A DNA stretch of 64,000 nt from contig NZ_QMDI01000006.1 of assembly GCF_003336755.1 (NCBI RefSeq), forward strand, positions 434,001 through 498,000. Direction: 5' to 3'. Within the stretch, counting starts at the first letter, position 1. Every line of letters begins with the position of its first letter. The stretch comes from Elioraea thermophila (ex Habib et al. 2022). Lineage in GTDB: Bacteria > Pseudomonadota > Alphaproteobacteria > Acetobacterales > Acetobacteraceae. Positions 26,220 through 34,912 of this stretch are shown here, piece after piece. The position numbers and the translations under genes are program-made. Below the pieces are notes generated by a model. The model did not search any database and was not told the DNA's origin. It worked only from the letters and a program-made list of their open reading frames with translations.

Positions 26220-27251
26220 ATGTACATCGACTACTACGGGTTCACCGGCCATCCGTTCCTGATGACGCCGGATGCGCGTCTCTATTTCCCATCCACGGTG
26301 CACAATCGCGCGCACGCCCATCTCGTCTACGGGCTTGCCCAGCGCGAGGGCTTCGTCGTCATCACCGGCGAGGTGGGTGCGGGCAAGACGACGCTGGTCG
26401 AGAAGCTGTGCGCCGAGCTCGATCCGGCGTCGTATCGGATCGCCCGCATCTCGACCAGCCAGGTCTCCGGCGAGGACCTGCTCCGTCTGGTCGCCGATGC
26501 CTTCGAGGTGCCGTCGGACGGGCCGAAGGCGGCCTTGCTGCGCGGCATCACCGAGGCGTTGCGCACGGGGGAACGGATCGGGCGCCGCCACTTGCTCATC
26601 GTCGACGAGGCGCAGGCGCTTGCCCCCTCCGCCCTTGAGGAGCTGCGCATGCTCTCCAACGTCACCGAGGAGGGCCGGGCGCTGCTGCAGACCATCCTAC
26701 TCGGCCAGCCGCAGCTGCGGCGCATCATCGCGAGCCCCGACCTCGACCAGCTCCGCCAGCGCGTGCTCGCCTCCTACCACCTCGGCGGGCTGTCGCGGGA
26801 AGAGACCGCGGCCTATGTCGAGCACCGCATGCGGGCGGTGGGTTGGGCCGGCCATCCGGCCTGGGGCGAGGGCGCGCTCGAGGAGGTGCACCGCCACACG
26901 GGCGGCATCCCGCGCCGCATCAACCGCCTCTGCGGCCGCGTGCTGCTCGGCGCCGCCCTCGAACAGGCCGACACGCTGACCGCCGATCTCGTCCGTCTCA
27001 CCGCGCAGGAACTGGAGGAGGATCTCTCCGCCGGGGCGGAGAACGCGCGCGCGCCCGTGCTGCGCGCCGAACCGGCCAGCCCCTTTCCGGCGGCTTCCCT
27101 CTATCCCGCCGGCGACCCGCACGCCGGCTACGGTGCCGTGGTCGCCGACCTCGCCCGTCGGATCGAACTCCTCGAGATCCAGTCGGCTCGGCGCGAGCGC
27201 GTGTTCAACCGGCTGATGGACCTGTTCGCCGCCCTCGATCTCAGGCGATGA
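26220..27251 (+). CDS. XrtA/PEP-CTERM-associated ATPase (ExeA-like)
   Basis: A 343-residue AAA ATPase. MYIDYYGFTGHPFLMTPDAR is diagnostic of the XrtA-associated ExeA-like group. FVVITGEVGAGKTTLVEKLC is Walker A, HLLIVDEAQALAPSALEELR Walker B, and TGGIPRRINRLCGRVLLGA a lid/sensor-2 region. It ends with a helical tail. Its job may be to energise export or assembly. The ATG at 26220 is the only start preserving the conserved N-terminus. The TGA overlaps the deacetylase ATG. Confidence 0.92.
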   Translation: MYIDYYGFTGHPFLMTPDARLYFPSTVHNRAHAHLVYGLAQREGFVVITGEVGAGKTTLVEKLCAELDPASYRIARISTSQVSGEDLLRLVADAFEVPSDGPKAALLRGITEALRTGERIGRRHLLIVDEAQALAPSALEELRMLSNVTEEGRALLQTILLGQPQLRRIIASPDLDQLRQRVLASYHLGGLSREETAAYVEHRMRAVGWAGHPAWGEGALEEVHRHTGGIPRRINRLCGRVLLGAALEQADTLTADLVRLTAQELEEDLSAGAENARAPVLRAEPASPFPAASLYPAGDPHAGYGAVVADLARRIELLEIQSARRERVFNRLMDLFAALDLRR

Positions 27252-28096
27252 CGGCGATGGACCGCCACGCCCTCACCGTCGACGTGGAGGACTGGTTCCA
27301 GGTCCAGGCTTTCGCCGAGGTCATTCCGCGCCATTCGTGGGACACGCTGCCGCGTCGGGTCGTCGCCAACACCGACCGTCTGCTCGACCTGTTCGCCGAG
27401 GCCGGCGTGCGCGGCACCTTCTTCGTCCTCGGCTGGGTGGCGGAGCGTCACCCGGACCTCGTTCGCCGCATCGCCGGTGGCGGACATGAGATCGCGAGCC
27501 ACGGCTACGGACACGAGCTCGTGCACGCGATCGGACCCGACCGCTTCCGCGCCGACATCCGTCGCGCCAAGGCGGTGCTGGAGGATTGCGCCGGCACGCC
27601 GGTGGTCGGCTACCGGGCGCCGACCTTCTCCATCGGACGCCGCCGCACGCCCTGGGCGCACCCCGTGCTGGCGGAGGAAGGCCACCTCTACTCCTCCTCC
27701 ATCTATCCCGTTCGGCACGACCTCTACGGCGAGCCGGAGGCGCCGCAGACCCCTTTCCGTCCCCACCCGGCGGGCGTGGTCGAGGTGCCGATGACCGTCG
27801 CCCGTCTCGCCGGCCGTGCGGTGCCGTGTTCGGGCGGCGGCTGGTTCCGTCTGTTTCCCTATCCGCTGTTCCGCCGCCTGCTGCGCCTTGCCGCCCGGTC
27901 GGGGCCGGTCATGTTCTACACCCATCCGTGGGAGATCGATCCCGCCCAGCCGCGCGTCGCGGCCGCACCCTTGCGCTCCCGGCTTCGCCATTACCTCGCA
28001 CTGACCCGTACCGAAGGACGGCTCAGGCGGCTCCTCCGCGACTTCGCCTGGGACCGCGTCGATCGCGTCTACGCTCCCGCCATCGCGTCCAGCTGA
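27248..28096 (+). CDS. XrtA-system polysaccharide deacetylase (NodB fold, CE4)
   Basis: A 282-residue carbohydrate esterase. HALTVDVEDWFQVQAF carries the metal/base Asp (VDVED), HEIASHGYGHELVH the metal-binding His pair (H-x3-H), and VGYRAPTFSI the conserved Arg-Ala-Pro. FYTHPWEIDP near the C-terminus is the last motif. It probably deacetylates the exopolysaccharide in the cytoplasm or periplasm; no signal peptide is visible. Coupled to the ATPase by ATGA. Confidence 0.93.
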   Translation: MTAMDRHALTVDVEDWFQVQAFAEVIPRHSWDTLPRRVVANTDRLLDLFAEAGVRGTFFVLGWVAERHPDLVRRIAGGGHEIASHGYGHELVHAIGPDRFRADIRRAKAVLEDCAGTPVVGYRAPTFSIGRRRTPWAHPVLAEEGHLYSSSIYPVRHDLYGEPEAPQTPFRPHPAGVVEVPMTVARLAGRAVPCSGGGWFRLFPYPLFRRLLRLAARSGPVMFYTHPWEIDPAQPRVAAAPLRSRLRHYLALTRTEGRLRRLLRDFAWDRVDRVYAPAIASS

Positions 28097-28116
28097 AGCG
28101 ATCGGGCTATCCGGCC

Positions 28117-29649
28117 ATGATGCCGAGCGCGAGCCGACGCAGCGTCGCCGACCTCGTCTTCGAGGGCGGCCTGCTGTTCCTGGCATTGCGGGTGTTCAGC
28201 CGCGTCCTCGGTTTCGCCGCCTTCGCGGTGAAGGCCCGGGTTCTCACCCAGTACGACTTCGGCCTCATCGGCAGCCTCACCCTGGTCACCAGCTTCGTCG
28301 GCATTCTCGGCGCGCATGGCGTGTTCGACCGGCTGATCCGCATGCCGGAGATGAGCGAGGCCGACGTGCATCGGGCCTGGACGCTGAAAGCGTTGTTCAA
28401 TTTCGGCATCGCCGCGGTCTTGGTCGTGCTGTCGAACCCGGCGGCCCGCTTCCTCAACGAACCCGACCTCGCCCCCGCCCTTCGCGTCACCGCGCTGCGG
28501 CCGATCATCACCGCACTGGAGTCGCCGATCTCCGTCCATTGGGCGCGCGCCCTGCGCTTTCGCCCGATGGTGCTGTTCGCGATGCTCACACGGCTGATGG
28601 ACGTCGTCTTCTCGACGGCCGGGGCGGTCATCCTGCGCTCCTACTGGGGTCTCCTTTACGGCACGCTGCTCGCCTTCGCGTGCCAGACTGTCCTCACCCA
28701 TGTCCTAATGCCGTTCCTGCCGCGGCCGCGGCTCGACAAGTCGGGCGAGTTCCTCGCCTTCTCGCTGTGGTCGCTCGTCCATTCGTTGGCGAACTATTTC
28801 GCGATGAGCGCGGATGAGCTGGTCGTCCGGCGCCGGTCGGACACCGGCGTGTTCGGCCTCTATCACGTCTCCCGCGACCTCTCCCGCATCTTCGTCTCCG
28901 AACTCGTGCTGCCCGTGGCGGCGCCCCTGCTCGCTGGGCTTGCCCGGATGTTCACGCTAGGGGGTCGCCGCTTCCTGGCCGCCGCGACCAAGGCGATCGC
29001 GGCGGCCGCCCTCATCTCCGCCGCGGTCGGCTTCGGCATGTCCGCCACCGCGGGCGAGGCGGTCGCAATCGTGCTCGGCGGGCGCTGGCAGGGGGCGGTG
29101 CCCATCCTGCAGGTGATCGCGCTCGGCGTGGCCGCGCTGGCGGTCGCCGAATTGCACCGCCCGGTGATGGTCGCCTTCGGCCGGATCCAGGTCTCCACCC
29201 TGCTGTGGGTCGGCCGCGCCGTGGTGAAGATCGCCGTCTCCGTCGTCGGTTTTGCCCTTGGCGGGGCGCACGGGGTTGCCGTGGCCTTCAGCCTGTCCTG
29301 CACCATCCTGCTGTTCGTCGACTACGCCGTCGTCTTCCGCGCCCTGGGCGGCCGCGCGGCGACGGCGTTCGCAGTCCTCTGGCGGCCGATCCTCGCCGGG
29401 GCCGTCATGCTCGCGGCCCTGCTCCTGCTGCCATGGCCAACGGGCTGGCCGGTGCTCGCGACCGCCCTCGCGAAGGTCGCCCTCGGCGCCGCCATCTATG
29501 GCGCGGTGGTGGTGCTCGCCTGGCGCGCCGCCGGCAGACCGCAGGGTGGCGAGTCCGTGCTGCTCGAACGACTGCCGGCCCCCGTGCGGCAGCGGATCAC
29601 GCGGATCATCGGCGCGCCTGCCGCGCCGGCGGTCGAACCCTCGACATGA
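28117..29649 (+). CDS. lipopolysaccharide/oligosaccharide flippase (Wzx, MATE-like)
   Basis: A 510-residue polytopic protein with about twelve to fourteen helices. LVFEGGLLFLALRVFSRVLG and LTQYDFGLIGSLTLVTSFVG resemble the first helices of polysaccharide transporters; LFNFGIAAVLVVLSNPAARF is typical of the family. It would flip the lipid-linked repeat unit to the periplasm. Two Met codons in tandem at 28117; either may start. The stop overlaps the next ATG (ATGA). Confidence 0.88.
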   Translation: MMPSASRRSVADLVFEGGLLFLALRVFSRVLGFAAFAVKARVLTQYDFGLIGSLTLVTSFVGILGAHGVFDRLIRMPEMSEADVHRAWTLKALFNFGIAAVLVVLSNPAARFLNEPDLAPALRVTALRPIITALESPISVHWARALRFRPMVLFAMLTRLMDVVFSTAGAVILRSYWGLLYGTLLAFACQTVLTHVLMPFLPRPRLDKSGEFLAFSLWSLVHSLANYFAMSADELVVRRRSDTGVFGLYHVSRDLSRIFVSELVLPVAAPLLAGLARMFTLGGRRFLAAATKAIAAAALISAAVGFGMSATAGEAVAIVLGGRWQGAVPILQVIALGVAALAVAELHRPVMVAFGRIQVSTLLWVGRAVVKIAVSVVGFALGGAHGVAVAFSLSCTILLFVDYAVVFRALGGRAATAFAVLWRPILAGAVMLAALLLLPWPTGWPVLATALAKVALGAAIYGAVVVLAWRAAGRPQGGESVLLERLPAPVRQRITRIIGAPAAPAVEPST

Positions 29650-30689
29650 GCGTGCGCATCCGCCCGCTCGACGACGCCTCCGCCCCGGCCTGGGACCGCT
29701 TCGTCCGCGCCACGCCGGAGGCGACCTTTTTCCACCTCTCTCCCTGGGCGCGCGTCATCCGCGCGGTGTTCGGTCACCCGACCTTCTACGCCTACGCCGA
29801 ACAGGACGGGGCGATCGTCGGCGTGCTGCCGCTGGCGCGGATGAAGACGCTGCTGTTCGGCGACCTCCTCTCGTCCACCCCGTTCTGCGTCTATGGCGGC
29901 ATCGCTGCCGCCACGGCGGAGGCCGCCGCCGCGCTCGAGGCCTACGCGATCGACACGCAGAGACGCCTTGGCGCCCCGGTGCTCGAGTTTCGCCGCATCG
30001 CCGCCGAGGACCCGGGTTGGGTCGGCCGCCCGCCTCTCTACTTCACCTTCCGCAAGCCGTTCACCATCACCGGCGACGACGAGAGGGACATGGCGGCCAA
30101 CATCCCGCGCAAGCAGCGCGCCGAGGTGCGAAAGGGATTGAAGCGCGGGCTCGTTGCGGTGACGAACCAGGACGCCGACGTGCTGCACCGCGTCTACGCC
30201 GAATCCGTGCGCAACCTCGGCTCACCGGTGTTCCCTCGTCGCTACTTCCGCGCCCTGCTCGCCGCCTTCCCCGGCGAGGCCGACGTCACCACCGTGCTCG
30301 CCGAAGGAAGGCCCGTCGCCTCGGTGCTGTCGTTCCATTTCCGCGATGAGGTCCTGCCCTACTACGGCGGCGGCACCTGGGCCGCGCGTTCCCTCTCCGC
30401 TTCCGAGGTGATGTACTGGGAGGTGATGCGGCGCGCAGGCCGCGAGCGGGGCGCGACGCGGTTCGATTTCGGCCGCTCGAAGATCGGTACCGGTGCCTTC
30501 GACTACAAGAAGAACTGGGGTTTCACGCCCGAACAGCTCCATTACTGCTACCGCCTCGCCCCCGGCGCCGCCATTCCCGAGAATAACCCGAACAACCCGA
30601 AGTACCGGCTGTTCATCGCCGCCTGGAAGCGCCTGCCGGTGCCGATCGCCAACCTGCTCGGGCCCCCGCTCGTGCGCGGCCTCGGCTGA
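29646..30689 (+). CDS. FemAB-family XrtA/PEP-CTERM-associated protein
   Basis: A 347-residue soluble protein with two GNAT-like halves. FFHLSPWARVIRAVFGH, MAANIPRKQRAEVRKGLKRG, GSPVFPRRYFRALLAAFP and RFDFGRSKIGTGAFDYKKNW are signatures of the exosortase-associated FemAB-like group. PYYGGGTWAARSLSASEVMY lies in the acceptor region. It probably transfers an acyl or aminoacyl group to an EPS intermediate. Last gene of the plus EPS operon, coupled by ATGA. Some 120 bases follow before the TRAP genes. Confidence 0.92.
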   Translation: MSVRIRPLDDASAPAWDRFVRATPEATFFHLSPWARVIRAVFGHPTFYAYAEQDGAIVGVLPLARMKTLLFGDLLSSTPFCVYGGIAAATAEAAAALEAYAIDTQRRLGAPVLEFRRIAAEDPGWVGRPPLYFTFRKPFTITGDDERDMAANIPRKQRAEVRKGLKRGLVAVTNQDADVLHRVYAESVRNLGSPVFPRRYFRALLAAFPGEADVTTVLAEGRPVASVLSFHFRDEVLPYYGGGTWAARSLSASEVMYWEVMRRAGRERGATRFDFGRSKIGTGAFDYKKNWGFTPEQLHYCYRLAPGAAIPENNPNNPKYRLFIAAWKRLPVPIANLLGPPLVRGLG

Positions 30690-30813
30690 GCGAGACCGAT
30701 CAGCACCACGCCCCAGCCACGTGCCGGATTGACCCCATCGCGCCGGACACCTTCAATGCGCGCGAGGCGGCGCACCGAACGCCGCACGCAACGAGGCTCT
30801 CGGGAGGACCACC

Positions 30814-31752
30814 ATGCGACTCGCCGTCACCCTGCTCGCCGCCACGCTGGCCGCCGTGCCGGCCACCGCGGAGGCGCAAGCGCTCCGTTTCATGACCGGT
30901 CCGCAGGGCGGTGTGTGGGTGCCGCTCGGCGGAGCGCTGAAGAACATCTGGGAACAGGCGATCCCCGGCATGTCCATCCAGGCCGTGCCGGGCGCGGGGG
31001 TGGCCAATGTGCGCGGCATCGAGGAGGGCCGCGCCCAGCTCGGCTTCGGCAACTCCATCAGCACGGTCGATGGGCTCGCCGGCCGCCCGCCCTTCCCTGC
31101 GCCCACGCGCAAGGTGTGCAATCTCGCCACCCTCTACCCGCAGTACTTCCAGGCCGTCGTACTGGCGGATTCGGGAATCAACCGCCTTGAGGACTTCCGC
31201 GGCAAGACGATCGTCATCCAGCCGCGCGGCAACACGGCCGAAGTGATCACGCAGCAGATCCTGCAGGTGGCCGGGCTGACCTACAACGACATCCGCGCCT
31301 CCTTCCAGGCCTCCTACACCGATGCGGTGGGCCTGTTGCGCGACGGCAACGCGCACGGCTTCACGCTCGGCACCGCCATTCCGGCGAGCTCGGTGATGGA
31401 TCTCGCTTCGGCGCGCGCGATCCGCGTGCTCGACCTCTCCGCCTACATCGAGGGCTTGCGCAAGCTGAACCCGGGCTATGTCGGCGTGCCGATCCCGGCC
31501 AACACCTATCCCGGCCAGCGCGAGACCGTAACGGTGCCGGGCTATTTCACGCACCTGATCGCCGCCTGCGACCTGCCGGAGGCGATGGTGCACGCGATGG
31601 TTCGCGCCGTGGCGCAGAACGTGGAGGCGATGGCTGCCGTCTACGCCGGCATGCGCGGCCTCACCCCGAAGGAGATGGCGATGGACATCGGCGTGCCGTT
31701 CCATCCCGGGGCGGAACGGTTCTATCGCGAAGCGGGGGCGCTCGGCGGCTGA
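30814..31752 (+). CDS. TAXI-family TRAP transporter solute-binding protein
   Basis: A 312-residue periplasmic protein, signal peptide MRLAVTLLAATLAAVPATAE followed by AQA. LRFMTGPQGGVWVPLGGALK, VPGAGVANVRGIEEGRAQLG and GKTIVIQPRGNTAEVITQQI are conserved in TAXI binding proteins. GGGAGG at 30802-30807 supports the start. It delivers its ligand, unknown here, to the permease encoded 34 bases downstream. Confidence 0.92.
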   Translation: MRLAVTLLAATLAAVPATAEAQALRFMTGPQGGVWVPLGGALKNIWEQAIPGMSIQAVPGAGVANVRGIEEGRAQLGFGNSISTVDGLAGRPPFPAPTRKVCNLATLYPQYFQAVVLADSGINRLEDFRGKTIVIQPRGNTAEVITQQILQVAGLTYNDIRASFQASYTDAVGLLRDGNAHGFTLGTAIPASSVMDLASARAIRVLDLSAYIEGLRKLNPGYVGVPIPANTYPGQRETVTVPGYFTHLIAACDLPEAMVHAMVRAVAQNVEAMAAVYAGMRGLTPKEMAMDIGVPFHPGAERFYREAGALGG

Positions 31753-31786
31753 TCCGCCGCATCCCCGAGGCGGGAGGGGCGGAGGC

Positions 31787-33625
31787 GTGACCTACGCGCG
31801 GCTCAGCGGGTGGCTGACGGGCGGCATCGCCGCGGCGATGTCGGCCTACCACATCTGGACCACCGCCTTCGGCCCGCCGGAGGCCGTGTTCTTCCGCGGC
31901 ACGCACCTGATCTTCGCCTTCGCCCTCGTCTTCCTCACGAGCCCGCTGCGGCGACGGCCCACGCCCGGCATCGAGGACTGGATCCTCGGCCTGATCGCGG
32001 TCGCCTCCGTCGCCCACCTGTTCCTCACCTACGACCAGGTGGTGAACAGGATCATCTACATCGACGACCCCACACCCGCGGACACGCTGTGGGGCTGGCT
32101 GTGTGTGGCCTTGGTGCTCGAGGCGACGCGGCGCGCCGTCGGTTGGGCGCTGCCGGCAACCGCGCTCGTCTTCCTCGTGCTCGGTGCCACGGTCCTCAAG
32201 CAGCCCCTTCCCATCCTGCTGGACCAGCTCTATCTCACCACCGAGGGCATCTTCGGCTCCACCTTGGGCGTCTCGGCCGGTTTCGTCGTCGTGTTCGTGC
32301 TGTTCGGCGCGTTCATGGAACGATCCGGCGTGGGGCGGCTGTTCATGGACTTCTCGCTCGCGCTCACGGGCCGCTCCGTCGGCGGCCCGGCCAAGGTGGC
32401 GGTCGTCTCCTCCTCCCTGTTCGGCTCGGTCTCGGGGTCGGCGGTGGCGAACGTGATGGTCACGGGCCAGGTGACCATTCCGCTGATGATCCGAACGGGG
32501 TTCCGTCCGGCCTTCGCCGCCGCCGTCGAGGCGGTGGCCTCCACAGGCGGGCAGATCATGCCGCCCATCATGGGGGCGGCGGCCTTCGTCATGGCCGAGT
32601 TCCTGCAGGTGCAGTACTTGCAGGTGATCGCCTGGGCACTCCTGCCCGCCATCCTGTTCTACGTCGCGGCCTTCGCCGCGGTGCATTTCGAAGCCCGTCG
32701 CACGGGGCTGGCCGGGCTCTCGCGCGAGGAGGTGCCGCGGCTCGCGCGCGTCGTCGCCGACCAAGGGCATCTCGCCATCCCGATCGCGATCGTGCTGGGC
32801 GGGCTCTTCCTCGGCTACTCCGCCCCCCTCTCCGCACTCGCCGGCACGGCGGCCTGCTTCCCCGTCGCCGCTTTGCGTCGCTCCTCGCGCGAAACGGTAA
32901 CGTTTCGCAACGTCTGGCGCGCGCTCGTCGAGGGTGCGACCGGCTCGCTCGCCGTCGCCATGGCCTGCGCCTGCGCCGGCATCGTGATCGGCGTGATCAC
33001 GCTCTCCGGCTTGGGCATCGTCTTCACGCAGTACGTGCTGGCGGCGGCGCAGAACAGCCTGCTGCTCGCGCTCGTGCTGACCATGGTGGCGGGGATCATC
33101 CTCGGCATGGGCATGCCGACCACGCCGGCCTACATCGTCATGGTCTCGCTGCTCGTGCCCGCCCTGATCCGGCTCGGCGTGGTGGCGCCGGCGGCGCACA
33201 TGTTCGCCTTCTACTTCGCCATCCTCTCCGCCATCACCCCGCCCGTCGCGCTCGCCGTGTTCGCCGCCGCGGGGCTGGCCCGGGCGGACCTCTGGGCCTC
33301 GGGCCTCGCCGCGGTGCGGCTGGGGGCAGCCGGCTACATCGTGCCCTTCATGTTCGTGCATGCGCCGGCCCTCCTGATGATCGGCGCGTGGTGGGAGGTG
33401 GCGCATGCCTTCGCCACCGCCTCGGTCGGCTGCGTGCTGCTCGCCGCGGGGCTGCACGGTTGGCTGATCGCGCGCGCAGGCTGGCTCGAGCGCGGGCTGA
33501 TGATCGCCGCGGCCTCCACCCTGATCCAACCCGGTCTGATGACGGACCTGATCGGTGCCGGCCTCGCCGGTGCCGCCATCGCGCTGCAGGTCGGCGCGCG
33601 GCGCCGCGCGGTGGCCGCGCGCTGA
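31787..33625 (+). CDS. TRAP transporter permease, fused small and large subunits (DctQM)
   Basis: A 612-residue polytopic membrane protein: about four helices in the N-terminal DctQ-like part, then a DctM-like part with VGGPAKVAVVSSSLFGSVSG, GQIMPPIMGAAAFVMAEFLQ and ILGMGMPTTPAYIVMVSLLV. This fused 4TM/12TM form pairs with TAXI proteins. GTG 31787 follows GGAGG by only a few bases, so the start is fairly clear. Convergent with the M16 gene 15 bases away. Confidence 0.92.
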   Translation: MTYARLSGWLTGGIAAAMSAYHIWTTAFGPPEAVFFRGTHLIFAFALVFLTSPLRRRPTPGIEDWILGLIAVASVAHLFLTYDQVVNRIIYIDDPTPADTLWGWLCVALVLEATRRAVGWALPATALVFLVLGATVLKQPLPILLDQLYLTTEGIFGSTLGVSAGFVVVFVLFGAFMERSGVGRLFMDFSLALTGRSVGGPAKVAVVSSSLFGSVSGSAVANVMVTGQVTIPLMIRTGFRPAFAAAVEAVASTGGQIMPPIMGAAAFVMAEFLQVQYLQVIAWALLPAILFYVAAFAAVHFEARRTGLAGLSREEVPRLARVVADQGHLAIPIAIVLGGLFLGYSAPLSALAGTAACFPVAALRRSSRETVTFRNVWRALVEGATGSLAVAMACACAGIVIGVITLSGLGIVFTQYVLAAAQNSLLLALVLTMVAGIILGMGMPTTPAYIVMVSLLVPALIRLGVVAPAAHMFAFYFAILSAITPPVALAVFAAAGLARADLWASGLAAVRLGAAGYIVPFMFVHAPALLMIGAWWEVAHAFATASVGCVLLAAGLHGWLIARAGWLERGLMIAAASTLIQPGLMTDLIGAGLAGAAIALQVGARRRAVAAR

Positions 33626-33640
33626 CGTGCTCGCGCTCGT

Positions 33641-34912
33641 TCAGGCGGCGAGACGGTCTCCGAGCGTATCGAGCGCGGGCAGGCGCGCGATCGGCCCGAT
33701 CGCGGCCAGTGTGGGGCGGGCGCGGAACAGCCGCCGCGCGAGCGCCGACACCTCCTCGGTCGTCACGCCCTCGATACGCGCGACCGTCTCCTCGGTCGGG
33801 ATCACCCGGCCCCAGGTGAGGAGTTGGTGCGCGAGCTGCTCGCAGCGGGCGGAGGTGCTCTCCAGCGCCATCAGCACCGAGGCCTTCACCTGCGCCTTCG
33901 CGCGCTGAAGCTCCTCCTCCGTCACCGCCCGCTGCACGGCGGCGAGCTCGTTGACGACCACGGGCACGAGTTCGGCGAGCTCCTTCTCGCCCGTGCCGGC
34001 GTAGATGCCGAACAGGCCGGCGTCGTCATAAGGAGAGGCGAAGGCGCTGATCGCGTAGACGAGGCCGCGCTTCTCCCGCACCTCCTGGAACAGCCGGCTC
34101 GACATCCCGCCGCCGAGCAGCGTGGCGAGGAGGAGCGAGGCGTAATAGGCGGGGTCGGAGAAGGAGACGGAGGGAAAGCCGAGCACCAAGTGCACCTGGT
34201 CGAGATCGTCCTCTTCCCGCGACTCCCCACCCATGTAGCGCGCCGCTGCCGCGGGCTCCGCCACGCCGGCCGGCAGATCCGTGAAGTGGCGGCGAACGAG
34301 ATCGAGAAACGTGTCGTGCTCGATCGCCCCGGCGGCGGCGACCACCATCCGTTCCGGTGCGTAATGGCGCCGGAGGAAGGCGATGAGCGCCTCGCGCGGC
34401 ATCGCCCGGATGGTCTCCTCCGTCCCCAAGGTCGGCAGGCCCATCGGCTGGCCGGGGAAGGCCGCCTCCTGGAAGCGGTCGAAGACGAGATCGTCGGGCG
34501 TGTCGTTGGCTTGCCCGATCTCCTGTAGGATCACGCCCCGTTCGCGTTCGAACTCCTCGGCGTCGAACACCGAGTGCTGCAGGATGTCGGCGATGATGTC
34601 GGTGGCCAGCGCCGCGTCCTCCTTCAGCACCTTGGCGTAATAGGCGGTGCGTTCGCGCGCGGTGTAGGCGTTGAGATGGCCGCCCACGTTCTCGATCTCC
34701 TCCGCGATCTGCGCGGCGGCGCGGCGGCGCGTGCCCTTGAACGCCATGTGCTCGAGGAAGTGCGAGACGCCGTTCTCCTCCGCTCGTTCGTGGCGCGTGC
34801 CGGCGGCCACATAGGCGCCGAGCGAGACGGTGGCCACGCGCGGCATCGTCTCCGTCACCACCGTGAGCCCCGAAGGAAGGCGCGTGATACGGATGGCTGG
34901 GTCGTTGCTCAT
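33641..34912 (-). CDS. M16 family zinc metallopeptidase (PqqL/processing-peptidase type)
   Basis: A 423-residue inverzincin. Zinc motif H51-F-L-E54-H55 in NGVSHFLEHMAFKG, second zinc Glu in the ENVGGHLNAYTARERTAYYA block, and the closing FREKRGLVYAI-like segment VREKRGLVYAISAFASPYDD. Similar to mitochondrial processing peptidase beta. Cytosolic; no signal visible. ATG overlaps the thrC TGA. The pair thrC-M16 after cox genes is a common alphaproteobacterial arrangement. Confidence 0.95.
   Translation of the reverse strand: MSNDPAIRITRLPSGLTVVTETMPRVATVSLGAYVAAGTRHERAEENGVSHFLEHMAFKGTRRRAAAQIAEEIENVGGHLNAYTARERTAYYAKVLKEDAALATDIIADILQHSVFDAEEFERERGVILQEIGQANDTPDDLVFDRFQEAAFPGQPMGLPTLGTEETIRAMPREALIAFLRRHYAPERMVVAAAGAIEHDTFLDLVRRHFTDLPAGVAEPAAAARYMGGESREEDDLDQVHLVLGFPSVSFSDPAYYASLLLATLLGGGMSSRLFQEVREKRGLVYAISAFASPYDDAGLFGIYAGTGEKELAELVPVVVNELAAVQRAVTEEELQRAKAQVKASVLMALESTSARCEQLAHQLLTWGRVIPTEETVARIEGVTTEEVSALARRLFRARPTLAAIGPIARLPALDTLGDRLAA

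Noticed and set aside
31661-33529. 622-codon minus-strand ORF opposite the TRAP permease.
   Set aside because: Antisense to a clear membrane protein; extreme His/Arg/Glu/Gly content without domains.
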